From contig NC_135554.1 of assembly GCF_964340395.1 (NCBI RefSeq), positions 22,911,592 through 22,975,591 of the forward strand: DNA of 64,000 nucleotides. Reading direction: 5' to 3'. Shown here one piece after another: positions 1 to 36,080 of this stretch. The translations under genes were made by a program, and so were the position numbers. The notes beneath the pieces were generated by a model, which ran no database searches, was not told where the DNA came from, and worked only from the letters and a program-made list of their open reading frames with translations. The stretch is from Glandiceps talaboti. Lineage: Eukaryota > Hemichordata > Enteropneusta > Spengelidae. The first letter of the stretch is position 1. Each line of letters begins with the position of its first letter.

Positions 1-941
1 AGCCACATCCAGGCCTCTGGGTTATAGGACACAAATAGTATCACATTAAATGCCTAAATAAAGAAACTGCATGGCACTGTATGTGTACGGCATGGTGTTC
101 TTTATGAGTCACACAACGTATTTGTTACAAATTAATTACACCAACAAATACAGGTACTGATAGAATGCATACATATGAATGTTACATTTTATCTCACTGT
201 GAACAAAATAAAGTTTTGTATTTGAATTTGTATTGTCTCATCCGTTTGTTTTATTTTTAGTCGCAACAAAAAACTTTTATGAGAGGTAAAAAAGCATCGT
301 GCCGTCTTAATGAAACTCTATAGTTTCTCTAGTTTCGTAGTAGCTTTGGTATCAATCCATACACAAAGACTTTTCTCAAGGTAATGGTACAATTATAAGA
401 AACGTAATTCATTACATCACTTTGACAGAGTCACGTGGCCTCAATTTGCATTTAGCGACGCTATTAGTTTTCTATTGGCACTTAGGCTGGGCCACTAGTC
501 CATGTACTGCTAGTACAAGAGTCCTGCGATGCGTATTGTTACCATGGTAAGTCTGACACTAGATTTATGTTCAGTTGTGAAGATTTTATGTGCGAGTACT
601 TGTTCGATTTTGAGTGACAGTCAATTGCCGGAGAATGTGATGTGTTATAAAAGAATTATAGCCTGGCCATATCTGGGCACTATGTTATATTATCCCTCCA
701 ACTGTCTTGCAACAACCATTGTGGGAAAATAGTTGGTAGGTAACATAACAACACTCGGGGTAATAAACTTCTTATAGTGCCTGAATATGGCCAGGCACTG
801 TATTCTATAAAACGATGCAATATTATTTGATATAAGAAAGATCAATATTCCGGTTAAATCATATTTTCATAATAATTTGAGACTTGAAACATTAATTATA
901 TTTGCCCATATTTCTATGTAACAGAAAGCATAAATGTTTAC
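1..941 (-). other. Receptor kinase intron (partial)
   Basis: No kinase hinge, HRD or DFG coding segment is visible on the minus strand here, so this is read as intron sequence. Nothing else is recognisable. Confidence 0.5.
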
Positions 942-24710
<23,769 letters not shown>

Positions 24711-25244
24711 GAAGTTCTAGACTAAATGTTTGGATGAAGAAGTATTCGAGACACCACAGCATGCGCAGATATACATTGTTTAGTCGGATTGGGTTACACT
24801 AATGTGTTATGCATGATTGCAACTGTACGACACAGAAAAGCACTTCCGTCATGACACATTATATTACCGTGGTCAACAAGTTACAGTTAATGCAGGAGTA
24901 AATGGGCTCTCTGGTAGGGAGTGTGGAGATCGAACGAGTGTCTTTTGACTTCATACCAACTGATTTCCCCATGAGTCACTTCAAGCTGATGGTCACCAGG
25001 ACTAAATATCCCCCAGAAGTCCTCCAGGAATGAACTTTTATGTGGCTCAGCAGTATGACTCTAACCGAAACTTTGCATTCAATAATTTAGATGTTTTATA
25101 AACAGTTCTGTACTGCACGGATACAACTAATGCAAGGCCCCTAAATTAGCTGGCAAGCTGTATCGGATCATGATGTATAGCAATGTTAATGCTACCCACA
25201 ATATAAAGTGAGGGGAAACGTAACACTAACAATATGTAAGTACA

Positions 25245-25660
25245 ATGGTAGTCTAGTTCCATACTACATTAACTCATAGACCCTGTTGGTGTAGGGTCTA
25301 TGGTTAACTTCACACTTATGCCGTCTAGTCAAGCCCGTGACTCACGGCGTTAATTGTGGTTCAACCATGGTGAGCGAAGCGCGAACTTGCATGTCAGTAG
25401 TAATCCATCACAAATTGATGGGCTGTCCTCATCGCTCATTAATATACATTTAATACAGCTGTTTTGACTATATGTCCAATTTAACCAGGACTCCACTTCC
25501 AGTCTGTTTTAACTAAAATCCCGAGGGGACGTGATGACCTCATCATGTTTATATGAACGCTGTAGGTGGGAGTACAGAATTCTGTGTGAGAGTCATGGGC
25601 TTGACGAGACGGTATAAGTGTTAATGGAATACGGTCCATCAGGAACCAGACTAGTACCAT
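25245..25660. mobile_element. Inverted-repeat element, about 415 bp
   Basis: Ends ATGGTAGTCTAGTTCC and GGAACCAGACTAGTACCAT are imperfect inverted repeats. Further in, CACTTATGCCGTCTAGTCAA and TTGACGAGACGGTATAAGTG pair, as do GCCCGTGACTC and GAGTCATGGGC. No coding capacity. Confidence 0.75.
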
Positions 25661-26050
25661 GGTATATGTATATACAAATCTTCCTAGATGTTACTGAGGA
25701 AATAAACACTTGACCTATCATATATATATAAGAGTATCTTATTTCATGGTGAGTGAACTTGTGCAATCACAGAAACAAGTGTAATCCCTTTCATTTATAG
25801 TTGGCTAAATACGACAATATATTATCGATATTATCAACATTTTATTGTATTCTGATAGAAACATTCTGATACGTATCTCGGGAAACAAGTTCCTGTGCTT
25901 GAAAACCACTGATCTGACCACCTTCAATTGAATAATTTCCCATCTACATGTAAGTAAAGTCCTTCCCAAATACCAGACAATCAGTCTGGCAGTTTATGTG
26001 GTTCACATCCACACCCACATGCATACAGCCACACAAACATATACATGTAT

Positions 26051-26106
26051 ATGCATACATACATACATACATACATACATACATACATACATACATACAT
26101 ACATGC

Positions 26107-26137
<31 letters not shown>

Positions 26138-26161
26138 CACACACACACACACACACACACA
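26051..26161. repeat. (CATA)n(CAGA)n(CA)n microsatellite
   Basis: CATA units, then CAGA units, then CA units in one block. Confidence 0.95.
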
Positions 26162-26627
26162 CCTGTCATCAAGGCCAGCTCAGTTCAGTTGTGCTTAAAA
26201 AGGTTACTCTGAAAGAAATCGCTGAATCAACTTTGATTTGATGGGGTGAATATTGATTTGTTATACAATGTTTAGACTACAAATGTACATATTGACTAGG
26301 ATGACAAAAGTTAAACTGTTCACATTTGTTTGTTATATCAGTTAAGATTAGAGTGGGCTCAGAGTTGACACAGTTTGTCCAGTATGAACCCCTTAATGAT
26401 TCCTAGCCGGTCATATTTGATAAGGTCATGAAACAAAGAGATTATAATTTAGTGATATCATATGAAATACTTTTCACACTTATAAATTATGTTACGACAG
26501 TGTTCCTGTTGAAATTGTGCTTTAATAAATGATTTTAAGTGTATACACTTCACTGATATGCTTTTTTCCCTTACTAGTATTGATATTAGCATCAAAGGAG
26601 GTTAATTCACACAAATTAATATTACTA

Positions 26628-26953
26628 TGGAAAGCCAGCTTTCAGTTAGCTAAGTTAGACACAAATTCAAATTATTGTTGTTCAATCTGGTAGCTTACAC
26701 AAGTGGGTGATAGCGTTGGTTATACATATGTAATCATCCTGTATTAAATCAATTGCATGATAGTAGAAACATTGGAAGTCCCCCAAAATGTAAGCTGGAA
26801 GGTCATGGAAGTTAATGGAAATAAACAATAGGAGAAGAACTATCAGAAGTGGCACATCACCCGACACCTCAATGTCTTGTAATATTTAGATCAACATGTT
26901 GCAGCAATAGGTTTAGTTTGTGTTTATCTTTAAACCTGAAAGCTGGCTTTCCA
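26628..26953. mobile_element. MITE-like element, family 6
   Basis: TGGAAAGCCAGCTTTCAG at the left and CTGAAAGCTGGCTTTCCA at the right form an 18-bp perfect inverted repeat. The interior (ACATTGGAAGTCCC, AATGTAagctgGAAGGTCATGgAagT, ATCAACATGTTGCAGCAATA) matches a copy at about 34905-35185. Confidence 0.85.
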
Positions 26954-28558
26954 CAGTTGTAAGTGCCATAAGCTTTATGATATAAGGGACGAACGTTTGT
27001 TTAGGTCAAAACCCCCTCCCCCTCCTCCTAAACAAACATTCACAAGTGCGACATCAAATGTTTATATATGATGTAAACTAAGATGACAAATGTAGTAGTC
27101 ACACCACCATTATCGATATAATGTAAAAACATGATTGTAAACACATTAATATACTACCGGAAACCCAGCACCATATCTCACATTAGAAGTAAATATTTTA
27201 TCAAGTTATCAACATCTCAGTAGTAAATACATAAGCTGTTATCATTGAAAGAGTGAAACTTTTCCATTGAAATTTGGTTAGAAGTGCGAAAGAAAATGAA
27301 GTTCAGCATTCACAGTGATGCCATAGCCTCTCCCCCCTAAATGAACAAAGTTGACTTATTGCGATTGTGTGATATTAAGCGATAGTCTGTAAAGTCTTTG
27401 ACTTATCACACGTTAGCATGTTACAAAATAAAGCATCCAAGAAATAAAAGAGTTTGGAATTAGCTGAACACAAGCTCAGAGTCATTAAAAAATAAAAGAG
27501 TACAATATGAATTTGTCAAAAATATATACTATTTCAAATACACCAATATCCCTCCCAATTTCTATTTGAAATGACTAGTGAAGTTTTACAAAATTTAATT
27601 TTGATCAATTTTCAGCAATAGTCATTAATAATATCAGTGCTATAATTAATTGATGGTATCTACCATGCACCCTTTGGTTTAGATGAGATATGAAGTCCAG
27701 TGAAACTGGTCACAAGGTTTTATGGTTGAGATAAATACAATAAAGATAGTACACAGTCATTGCTTCTACAGCAGCTGCTCTGTATTTGTTGATACAGTAA
27801 CAGCATGCACACTACATGTACTGTTACAACAAGTCTTCGTTGCACCCAACATTTCAACTTACTAATTCATAATCTGAATTTTATGACAAATATGGCAGCC
27901 ATTCAGTTAAACAATCATGAAGGTCAAGAAATAAAGTGATGTGACATGTCGAACTACAGTATCTGACATCTGTGCCCGGTTTGGTTGAAAACAGCAATTT
28001 GTACAACACAGATGGTAATATAGTGCAAAGCCCTGCATTAAATAATGTTTTACTAGATCCTTCCACATATTGGTAACTGATGACCTAATAACTCAGTGTT
28101 TAAGTCATTTTGTTGTGTCTTGTAGAAAGTAGAATGGTGACATCATGGGTAAATGAAAAGGTGTGGCTGCGCTAGCACATTAAATACTATTCTTGAATTC
28201 AGACATGCATGTCAAATGTATACATATACATTTTGACACTTTTGGCTGTCTGACCTTGAAAATAGGGATCAAGTTCAGAGGTCTAGGTCTCATTAGAAAG
28301 TTAAACATAGATAATGTGTGTAGACACTCAAATGAGGTCTCTATCTATACAGCTAGCTTCCAGAGCTAGGGTAGTGGGCAAAATCTGAAATTTTTGCAAC
28401 AAATTACAGAGACCACACAGACCATATTGTGAAACACTGAGAGACAGCGATCAAGCTCTGCTATCTTTCTGTGTTTCTTGTGACATGAAACCTTGTGCCA
28501 GTCTCACCATGCTTGATATCTCATCAAAACTGCATGCTCAGGCTGTAATGGCTGTAAC

Positions 28559-29227
28559 TTACAACTTTTTAATGAAAAGTTTTATTGAAGGACATGCAGT
28601 TATGCTTGCAAATGGATATGTACCTTTGAACTCAAAATCACTGTATTTAATTTCTGCCAATTCGTCAAACTTTAATTTTTGATAGAGACGCTGACTTGAA
28701 GGAGCACTTGCTGAGGCAACGGTGAATTGGAAACCCTTAGATTTTGCCAGATCTGTGGTAGCTTGTCGGAGTCTAGTACCAAGTCCTTTCCCAGCATATT
28801 CAGCAAGCACACCAAGTTTCAGAGCTTTGGTAAACTTAGCGTCTGGATTATTTTTTAAATCTGGGTAGTCATTAAACTGGCCTTCAAGTTGATCCAAAAG
28901 TGAATTGATTGGTTCATATTTGGATATCATTTCTTGATTATCTTGATCGCTTGGTGTTGTGACACTGCCCTGATGAATGCTAGATGTGGCTACTCCAATA
29001 ATCTTGTCTTTTACTGTATCTATGGCAACTACAGATATGCCATCTTTAGCAGCCTGTTGACAAAGTATCTTTGCCTGAATGCTATCTTCCTGGGGTGTCA
29101 AACCTAGGCATATTGTCATCGGCTCTCCTTTGATGAAGGTAGTCATGAGTACTTCCGTTGCATCATCGATGTCACTTTCTGTCATTTCTCGTAGTATTAT
29201 CGTATTTGTTGAATCTCCACTTGCCAT
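28559..29227 (-). CDS. GNAT-family N-acetyltransferase, arylalkylamine N-acetyltransferase-like
   Basis: Intact 222-residue protein in one coding exon. It transfers an acetyl group from acetyl-CoA, probably to an amine; the substrate is inferred from the family. The opening TIILREMTESDIDDATEV is the usual GNAT first strand and helix. FIKGEPM (31-37) matches the F..xEP(L/M) motif of invertebrate (insect-type) arylalkylamine acetyltransferases. LGVLAEYAGKGLGTRL (138-153) is acetyl-CoA-binding motif A, with the Q/RxxGxG/A loop as YAGKGLG. The C-terminal LYQKLKFDELAEIKYSDF matches the family's Y.KLGF.....I.Y.dy. There is no signal peptide or membrane segment, so it should be cytosolic. An acceptor (TTTTTCACCAG) lies 21 bases before the ATG, so a 5' untranslated exon precedes it. 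Vertebrate-type AANAT is less likely. Confidence 0.9.
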   Translation of the reverse strand: MASGDSTNTIILREMTESDIDDATEVLMTTFIKGEPMTICLGLTPQEDSIQAKILCQQAAKDGISVVAIDTVKDKIIGVATSSIHQGSVTTPSDQDNQEMISKYEPINSLLDQLEGQFNDYPDLKNNPDAKFTKALKLGVLAEYAGKGLGTRLRQATTDLAKSKGFQFTVASASAPSSQRLYQKLKFDELAEIKYSDFEFKGTYPFASITACPSIKLFIKKL

Positions 29228-29248
29228 GATGATGTTACCTCCAACAAC
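29228..29248 (-). other. 5' UTR part of GNAT coding exon with splice acceptor
   Basis: On the minus strand TTTTTTTCACCAG is followed by GTTGTTGGAGGTAACATCATC and then the ATG. The polypyrimidine tract and AG show an upstream untranslated exon. Confidence 0.6.
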
Positions 29249-29571
29249 CTGGTGAAAAAAATGAACAGTTACACTTATTTAATTTGAACAATTTGTCAAT
29301 GTGGAAACTCCATTGAGCGGTTTCACAGTTTTACTAATATGTCGAATTACAGGCACTGTAGATATGAAAATACTTTAAGAAATATTTTATACCACGCATG
29401 AGCCAGGTTCAATAAATAATATATATACTCTGGTCATTTTATGTCAAGACAATGCATATCTACATCATTGCTTCTGCTGTCTTTGAAATATGAGTCAAAA
29501 TGCCCAAAATTGCCATTACTTTCTGTGATTTTTTTCATATATTTAATTGCAAATAATCATATTATTCCCCA

Positions 29572-29720
29572 TATTATTCCCCATTGTTTTTCTTCATTCA
29601 GCTGGAAAGTACTCATGACGTAAGGGTTGCCACTATGAATCTAGCAAATCGTAATGACAAAGGCCCCTTAGGTCACTCATATTTTCCTTCGCTGAATGAA
29701 GAAAAATATTGGGGAATAAT
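29572..29720. mobile_element. Foldback MITE, family 5
   Basis: ATTATTCCCCATTGTTTTTC, TTCATTCAGC at the left pairs with GCTGAATGAAGAAAAATATT, GGGGAATAAT at the right. The inner arms GAAAGTACTCATGACGTAAGG and CCTTAGGTCACTCATATTTTC also pair. Partial copies at about 3692-3745 and 20941-21030. Confidence 0.85.
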
Positions 29721-29755
29721 GTATAAATAACATGAAATGCATGATTATTGGTTTG

Positions 29756-29870
29756 GATACAGGAAATCGAGCCACATACATCATCTCGGATATATAAAGG
29801 ATATGAAACTGAGAACAGAAATAAGGCTAAATTTTATTGTGTTGACGTTCATGTACTCACTTGGTATGAT
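29756..29870 (+). repeat. Dispersed repeat family 7, copy 1
   Basis: GGATACAGGAAATCGAGCCA, CATCTCGGA and ATAAGGCTAAATTTT recur at 33002-33110 in the same orientation. Confidence 0.8.
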
Positions 29871-30926
29871 TACATATGTTTATCTGAGACTGCAAATTTC
29901 CATAGAAATCATAGAAATTATATAGCATGATCACTCGATTCTGTGTGTAGGGAACGACTGTGTCCTCATTTGCATATCATTTGCATGTATGTATGCAATA
30001 AAATACCACTAGTATACAATGTACACACACACCAGTGCAAGTAATCTCTGCTACATATGTAATAATCTCCAATCTTTGTCATATGAGAGCTTGTTCCTGG
30101 TCCTTTTGAAATTGGGGGTTCGCGATCTTGTTTTTCAAGGAGATTGTCATTCTTTTTTTTTTCAACAGTGTAGTCAGTGGGCATATTGGAATATTTTAAA
30201 ATGATTTCAGTTTGATATCATTTTGAACTCTATTTCTAAAATGTGTACGGTGACCTCAGATATTTTTCTTTTGATTTTAACTGATAATAGGTTGGATTTT
30301 TTATTTAACAATAAATGTTTTAAATTCTAGACTTTATTTCCGAGGTGTATGCTTTGTTTAATAATTACATGAGTGGTAATATAATAACTGTACAAAAAAA
30401 AAATAGTAGTGAGTGGCACTTGCACTTGATTTTCTTTACTTCTAATGTCTTGTGGATATCAGGGCATCATGCCATACAAACAAGTAACTTATTCCATGAC
30501 ATCATGTTTGATAATGCCAATCAAAAAATAATCATGCTCAGATTAACATTTTTCTTAAATTCTATTGGGAAATTTAATATGAAATTGATGATTACTTTTA
30601 ATTTGTGTGACATTTATATGAAAGTATTTCTGCAGAAAATTTCATGGGAAAAAATCATAGTAATCAAGTATTGAATCACCTTCAAGCAAAATAGGGCTTC
30701 AGGCAGAGACCTTGAGAATAGAATTAAAAGGAATTCGAAATGGCTATTTGAATAGGCAGCCTTGGAATAAATTGTAATGTGATTGTGAGGATATAGTTTG
30801 AAAAACAGAATGCTGATGTCTGTCACTGTTATAATTGCCATATTGACAGTATCTACACAGTCAAAATGAAAGAGAGATAAAATTTTGACGGACATATGAT
30901 AGAGTGAATGATTATGTATTGCTTTG

Positions 30927-30972
30927 GGCTCAGACCACTAATATAATAACGATTTTTAGTGGTCTGAGCTTT
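30927..30972. repeat. Short perfect hairpin
   Basis: GCTCAGACCACTAA and TTAGTGGTCTGAGC pair around an 18-nt loop. Confidence 0.8.
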
Positions 30973-31810
30973 GTGGAGGCACGGCACGGCATGACCGGGT
31001 GAGATAAAATACCTGTGGCCACACATACACGTATTTAGCAAATACTGCTTATCACTACAGTGAACAATGCATCGCTTGATAAACACTGATGAGTTGATAT
31101 AACATTCAATATGGTTCGATGATCACAATGCAAAATTCAAATTAGATACGTATATAATTAATGTCCATCGTGTTGATCAGAAAGACCGAATTTACATTTG
31201 TGTTATTGTACATTGCAAAAAGTGCAAACGTTACCGCCTATCCATATTTGTTTCTAAACCCGTCTATGTCACGAGTAGGCCTGCTTGCAGACGGTGCACG
31301 CGTTTCGCACAAGACGACTTCCTCCGTACATGCCGTATGCAAGCAGGACTGTGTCACTAGATGACCTGTGCCCCGGGCCTGTGCCTCCTGCTTGCAGACT
31401 AGACGGAGTAAGACTCGATTCCGACAATTTCCTAATCCTCAAGTTTTGGCAGATAGTGTCTCTTTCGACGTTTCGTGATCTCGATTTCCGTACTTCGTCT
31501 GCATGCAACATTTGTCGATTTGGTCCACATTATAGAATAGGGTTGAATGCATCGATACGTTGTGGATTTATCCATGGATCTATGATCTATCGTAGAGTAT
31601 ACATTTTAAATGAACTGAAAATAGCATGTCAGTGACACTGGAATTCTACCTTTAAAATAATCATTAACAATATTAGATGCTTCATTCATGTACTTCATTC
31701 TGAGGAGTAGATGTTGACACAATGACATGTTTTGTACTCTGTACGTTAGCGTATCCGAGTTCCACTTGGTGTACAGGAAATGAAATAATTGCAGTGAAAT
31801 AAATACTTAC

Positions 31811-31950
31811 CACAGAAAATCAGAGTGCTAAGTGGGTGACGCAGGTTCGAGATTCCGTTGACACGCTTGGCAACAAAAACTGCAGGATATGGTGAATTGC
31901 GTCTTATAAATCTAATATCCGCTTGATAATAAAATCATGTTGATCTGACG
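31811..31950 (-). promoter_or_regulatory. Probable untranslated first exon and promoter of the GNAT gene
   Basis: A strong donor GTAAGTATTT (31801-31810, minus strand) ends a non-coding exon beginning somewhere near 31.9 kb. It can pair with the acceptor at 29248. The start of transcription cannot be fixed from the sequence. Confidence 0.35.
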
Positions 31951-32184
31951 TCGCTGGGGGCGCTATGCTAAACCTGACGTTGAATAACCATCGAATAACA
32001 AGCTTTGTTGTATTGGTGATGTAGTTCAAGTACACGGTGCTTGGTACTGTATTTCTAAATACATGTACTTGAAATAAAATCTTGAACGTTATATTCGTTC
32101 CATCGACAGGCTACATCACAGATTAGTTCAACGCTAATCAATGTACACAAAAAAAGGCATTGCATCGAAAACTAACATTAATAA

Positions 32185-32724
32185 GTTAGGCTGGGGTCAA
32201 AATTTATGATGGGGGGGGGGTTGGGAAAAATTATTTTGGTCAAAATATTTTTCACAGCCCCCCCCCCTTTGCGAACTCAAAATATTTTATTCCCCCCCCC
32301 CGTAATGAACCCATGAATTTTCGTAGCCCCCCCCCCCCCTCACCATTCCCGGCTACACATATTTTAATGTGTAACTATACAGTAACCCCCTCCCCCTTCC
32401 ACTTTAGAGATGTACAGTAGTACATAGTAGAGAAACAGACGAAGGCATACACAAATAAATTCGCATGGCTGTCACCCAACTCATCATTGAATATAGATTT
32501 TAGAAGGTATTGTGGCGAAGCTGCAGGAAATTTTTCAATTTACTCGGCAAACAACTGCTCCTGGTTTAATTTGGTTCAAATTATGAGCAAAATATTTTTG
32601 GCCCCCCCCCCTTTCAGACCATCAGAATTTTCATGCCCCCCCCCTTTGAACCCTCAATATTTTTCATGACCCCCATTTCTCCCAAGCCCCCCCCCCCCGA
32701 TATAAATTCTGACCCCAACCTTAC
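32185..32724. mobile_element. Oligo-G inverted-repeat element, about 540 bp
   Basis: The left end GTTAGGCTGGGGTCAAAATT, then an oligo-G run, is mirrored by an oligo-C run followed by AATTCTGACCCCAACCTTAC at the right. Inside are five or more oligo-C tracts separated by AATATTTTTCA-like spacers. No coding capacity. Confidence 0.75.
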
Positions 32725-33001
32725 ATGCTGCCGACTAAACCTGAATTTGGTTCAATGCAATATCAAAACGTATGGACATAGGGCCTAAGCTTTAAAATAT
32801 TTTTATTTATGCAGGATTTTCTTATTCGGCTCAGGTTTTTTTTCTTAACCTATAGTTTTGATACATGCATTTTGCACAATTTTTTTCGAGTCTCATCAGT
32901 TTTTTTTTCTCTCACTTTTTGCCCAGCAACACAATCTTCCAGAAGTTCTCTAGCATTTTCTTGACATATCGATCAAATAGTTTGGAATTGAAACCCAAAG
33001 T

Positions 33002-33110
33002 GGATACAGGAAATCGAGCCACATACACCATCTCGGACATTTAAAGGATATTAAAAGGAGGACAGAGATAAGGCTAAATTTTGTTGTGTTGACGCTCATG
33101 TATAATCTTC
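33002..33110 (+). repeat. Dispersed repeat family 7, copy 2
   Basis: See the copy at 29756-29870; about 85% similar by eye. Confidence 0.8.
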
Positions 33111-33248
33111 ACTGATCAGTAGTCATACATATTACCTTTAATAGGCCTAATGTTGGTCATGTTTGCCCCTTTGTCTGAAATAACTCAATAACTATATCAC
33201 GACAATTTGCCAAGTCATCATGTAATAAGGCTCTTGGCATCGCAATCC

Positions 33249-33263
33249 CCCCCCCCCCCCCCC
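33249..33263. repeat. Oligo-C tract
   Basis: About 15 consecutive C. Confidence 0.9.
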
Positions 33264-34708
33264 AATATGCATACCACACATGACACAGCCTTATGTCAAA
33301 TATATATTCCATCCCACTTTAATTACATAATCCTGACAATACTCCCCAAATACTGGCAATTTACTTTTCAGTAGTCGGATCTTCATAGTACCCACTCAAT
33401 ATCAAGACAAATGACAGTTTTTGAATACACACCCCAATACTTGTAGCAATCTCACACCTTAATTTCAGGTGTGGCTCAAAGATGCATTGCTATGGTACTT
33501 TTAATAACACTATTTGATTTCATCTTTCATCACACACAGACACTACAATACAATTCTTGAGTAATTAGACATTTATTTATTCTTCTTCTGTACATCACTA
33601 TATCAGTCGAACACGAGCTATAAACATCACTGTTGCAGTATTAAAACAACAATATCAACAACAAATTTCTTCAAAACTTTGAGTTAGGTATTATACTAGT
33701 AGCTGCAACATGACAATTCAATGAACCAGACTTTACATCCTTTAACTTTTCAAAACCTGTCTCTTTTTGATAGTAGTAGAAAATCTTTTGATACAAGAAG
33801 CTGTCAGTCAGAATTCAAGCACATTCCTATATAAATATCTTCATCATGTTGCTCTTTTGTGATTGATGGAGTTTTGTATCAATACAAAAAATATACAATA
33901 CAGTCAGTCATACCAGTCCATGCAGACCTGGCAATTTTCAATCATATTTTGATTGTGAATATTTCAATTCAATCAAAAATTCATGATAATACTACATATT
34001 GTAAATCAATACCACATTAAATTTGTGAATCTGGGAACAAATGAGCTCAGCATCCAAGTCCAATGTTGACAGACTAAGATCAATGCTATTGCAGTTATGG
34101 AGAATTGGGGGAATCTCAATGATTTCAATATACATCAATGACAAAAGGTTATTGTCTTCAAATGCGATAAAACTAAATGAAACAGTTTAAATCAATTTGC
34201 TGAATATTACCATCTACTAATAAAATACTAGCCTCGGCCCTTCTCTACAGGAGGATATCATAATGTACCTAACATAGGGTTAGTTCACAGAACAATACAA
34301 AAAAAAACTAAGAAGCATCTACAAATAATAAATAAATATGGAAAAAAGAAATGGCACTTACTAAACCCGAATTTGCCATAAAAATTATATTATTATTATA
34401 CAAATAAAACATTCTTTTTTACCATTATTGCAAGTTTTAGCATTGTGAAACACTTCAGTAAAACAAAGGTGATGTAACATCTTCTACATCATACAATAAA
34501 TACTGTCTCATATCAAGTGTCCTCAATTCTGAGAATTATTGAAATTATAATGGAAGTCAGCTGAGTGAAAAAAAATCATCATCTGGCTCAACAAACATCT
34601 TACTACGACTGTTTCTTTTTATCATCTGATGTGAAAAAAATCTTACTAATTTATCAAGCCAGCTGATAATTTATCAAGCCAGCTCGACGTTTGGGCCTTC
34701 TTTCGATA

Positions 34709-34830
34709 CCATAAGCGAACAATGTTCGCAGTGAGGGCTTTGCCTCGGATGTTCCATCCTAGATAACGATGTTCGGTCGTGTGTCATATTGTATCGGAAG
34801 AACATCCGAGGTTTAGCAGATAGACCATTT
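34709..34830. repeat. Short inverted-repeat, GC-richer segment
   Basis: CCTCGGATGTTC and GAACATCCGAGG are perfect inverted repeats about 70 bp apart, in a locally CpG-richer block. Confidence 0.55.
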
Positions 34831-34904
34831 AGTCACAATGAAATAGAATAAATGCCATGACGATCTTTCAGCCATCAAATTTTAACTTATATTTACATAC
34901 TACA

Positions 34905-35185
34905 ACAGCAATCGAAGTTTCAGCTTACTGAGACAGACACAAAACTATTGTTTGAAGAGGATGATAACAGTGTCTTTGTGGTGCAGATATAATCACCTTG
35001 TAATCAAAATAGTGTAAACACTGGAAGTCCCTAAAATGTACACTTCAAGATCATGAATGTCATCAAAAACACCACCCTCCTGTAAGTATAATTAAATCAA
35101 CATTCATTCATTTAATAGCTTATATCAACATGTCATGACAATAGTTTTAGTTTGTGGCTATCTTTAAGTTAGTAAGACGAAACCT
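34905..35185. mobile_element. MITE-like family 6, diverged copy
   Basis: GGAAGTCCCtaAAATGTA, AGATCATGAATGTCAT, TAtATCAACATGTcatgaCAATAG and TTTTAGTTTGTGGCTATCTTTAA follow the order seen in 26628-26953. Ends are eroded. Confidence 0.65.
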
Positions 35186-35764
35186 TGATTGTTCCTCTTG
35201 TACCTTAATAGCCTGTGGTTCTCTTGACAACAAAATGCACTGTTTATATGACCTATCCTGATATTCAACATGTATTTAGAACTGGGGAAAATATAAAGTT
35301 TCAACCCAAAATGGCGTTCACATCCACATGTCTAACACTCAAATGCTGAAGTACTAACATATCACCTTATCAAATGTTCAGTACTTTACTGACAAAACAT
35401 CCTTGAATCTTGGCAATTACATCAACATCCTCAACTTGTCAAAGAACTATCACAGATATCTCTGGACTACATACATCCTGGTATTCTAATCAATGACATT
35501 GGTCAATGTTTTTTCCCAACATTTTGCAACCTTGGAACAGAGACAAGGAAGTCTGTGCAATCTGCCCATTTTTTATATTTATAATTCATATTTATGAACA
35601 TAAACTACAACAGCAAAATGTCTTTAGACTATTTTTAACATCTTTGAGAATTATATATAACAGTGTAATCACATGCATATTATACTTCAAGCTTTAGTCC
35701 AATTCCTTTTTTACAGTCGTGTCAACAAGAAAAGTGCCTCAGAAATAAACTCTTTAACTTGTTA

Positions 35765-36080
35765 TTGTTAGTTTGTTCAAGAAAACTCCAACCCATTCTC
35801 AGTTAAGATCACAAAAAAATATCGAGGGTCATCGTACATTTTGTAAATAGAGGTTAATATGTTTATACAAATTAAACCATTTTAGAATCCAATATGGCTG
35901 CTAAATTCGGTGTTAATGTTAACTCTAACTAAAGGATTGTCGATTACCTTGAAAACAAGATGGTGAACCCCAAATTTGTTTTATTATTTCAAAAGGACTA
36001 CAAGCAAACGTCCATACCGTAATGTTTGGAGAGATTTAAAGATCTTCAATTTTCAGAGAAATTCGTTCTGGGGTGCATTC
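35765..36080 (+). repeat. Dispersed repeat, copy 2 (pairs with 2213-2620)
   Basis: See the first copy: shared CCATTCTCAGTTaAgATCA, CATCGTACA, TTTTAGAATCCAATATGGC and TTTTATTATTTCAAAaGGAC. Confidence 0.65.

Larger units (their letters stand above)
24711..28558. other. Intergenic region between receptor kinase start and GNAT stop
   Basis: No supported coding exon on either strand. It contains the inverted-repeat element at 25245-25660, a compound microsatellite at 26051-26161 and the MITE at 26628-26953. The upstream promoter of the receptor gene should lie at its left end but no element was recognised. Confidence 0.5.

Noticed and set aside
31257-31560. CpG-richer segment with overlapping open frames on both strands
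   Set aside because: No domain, start or splice evidence; could be regulatory but nothing supports a specific call.
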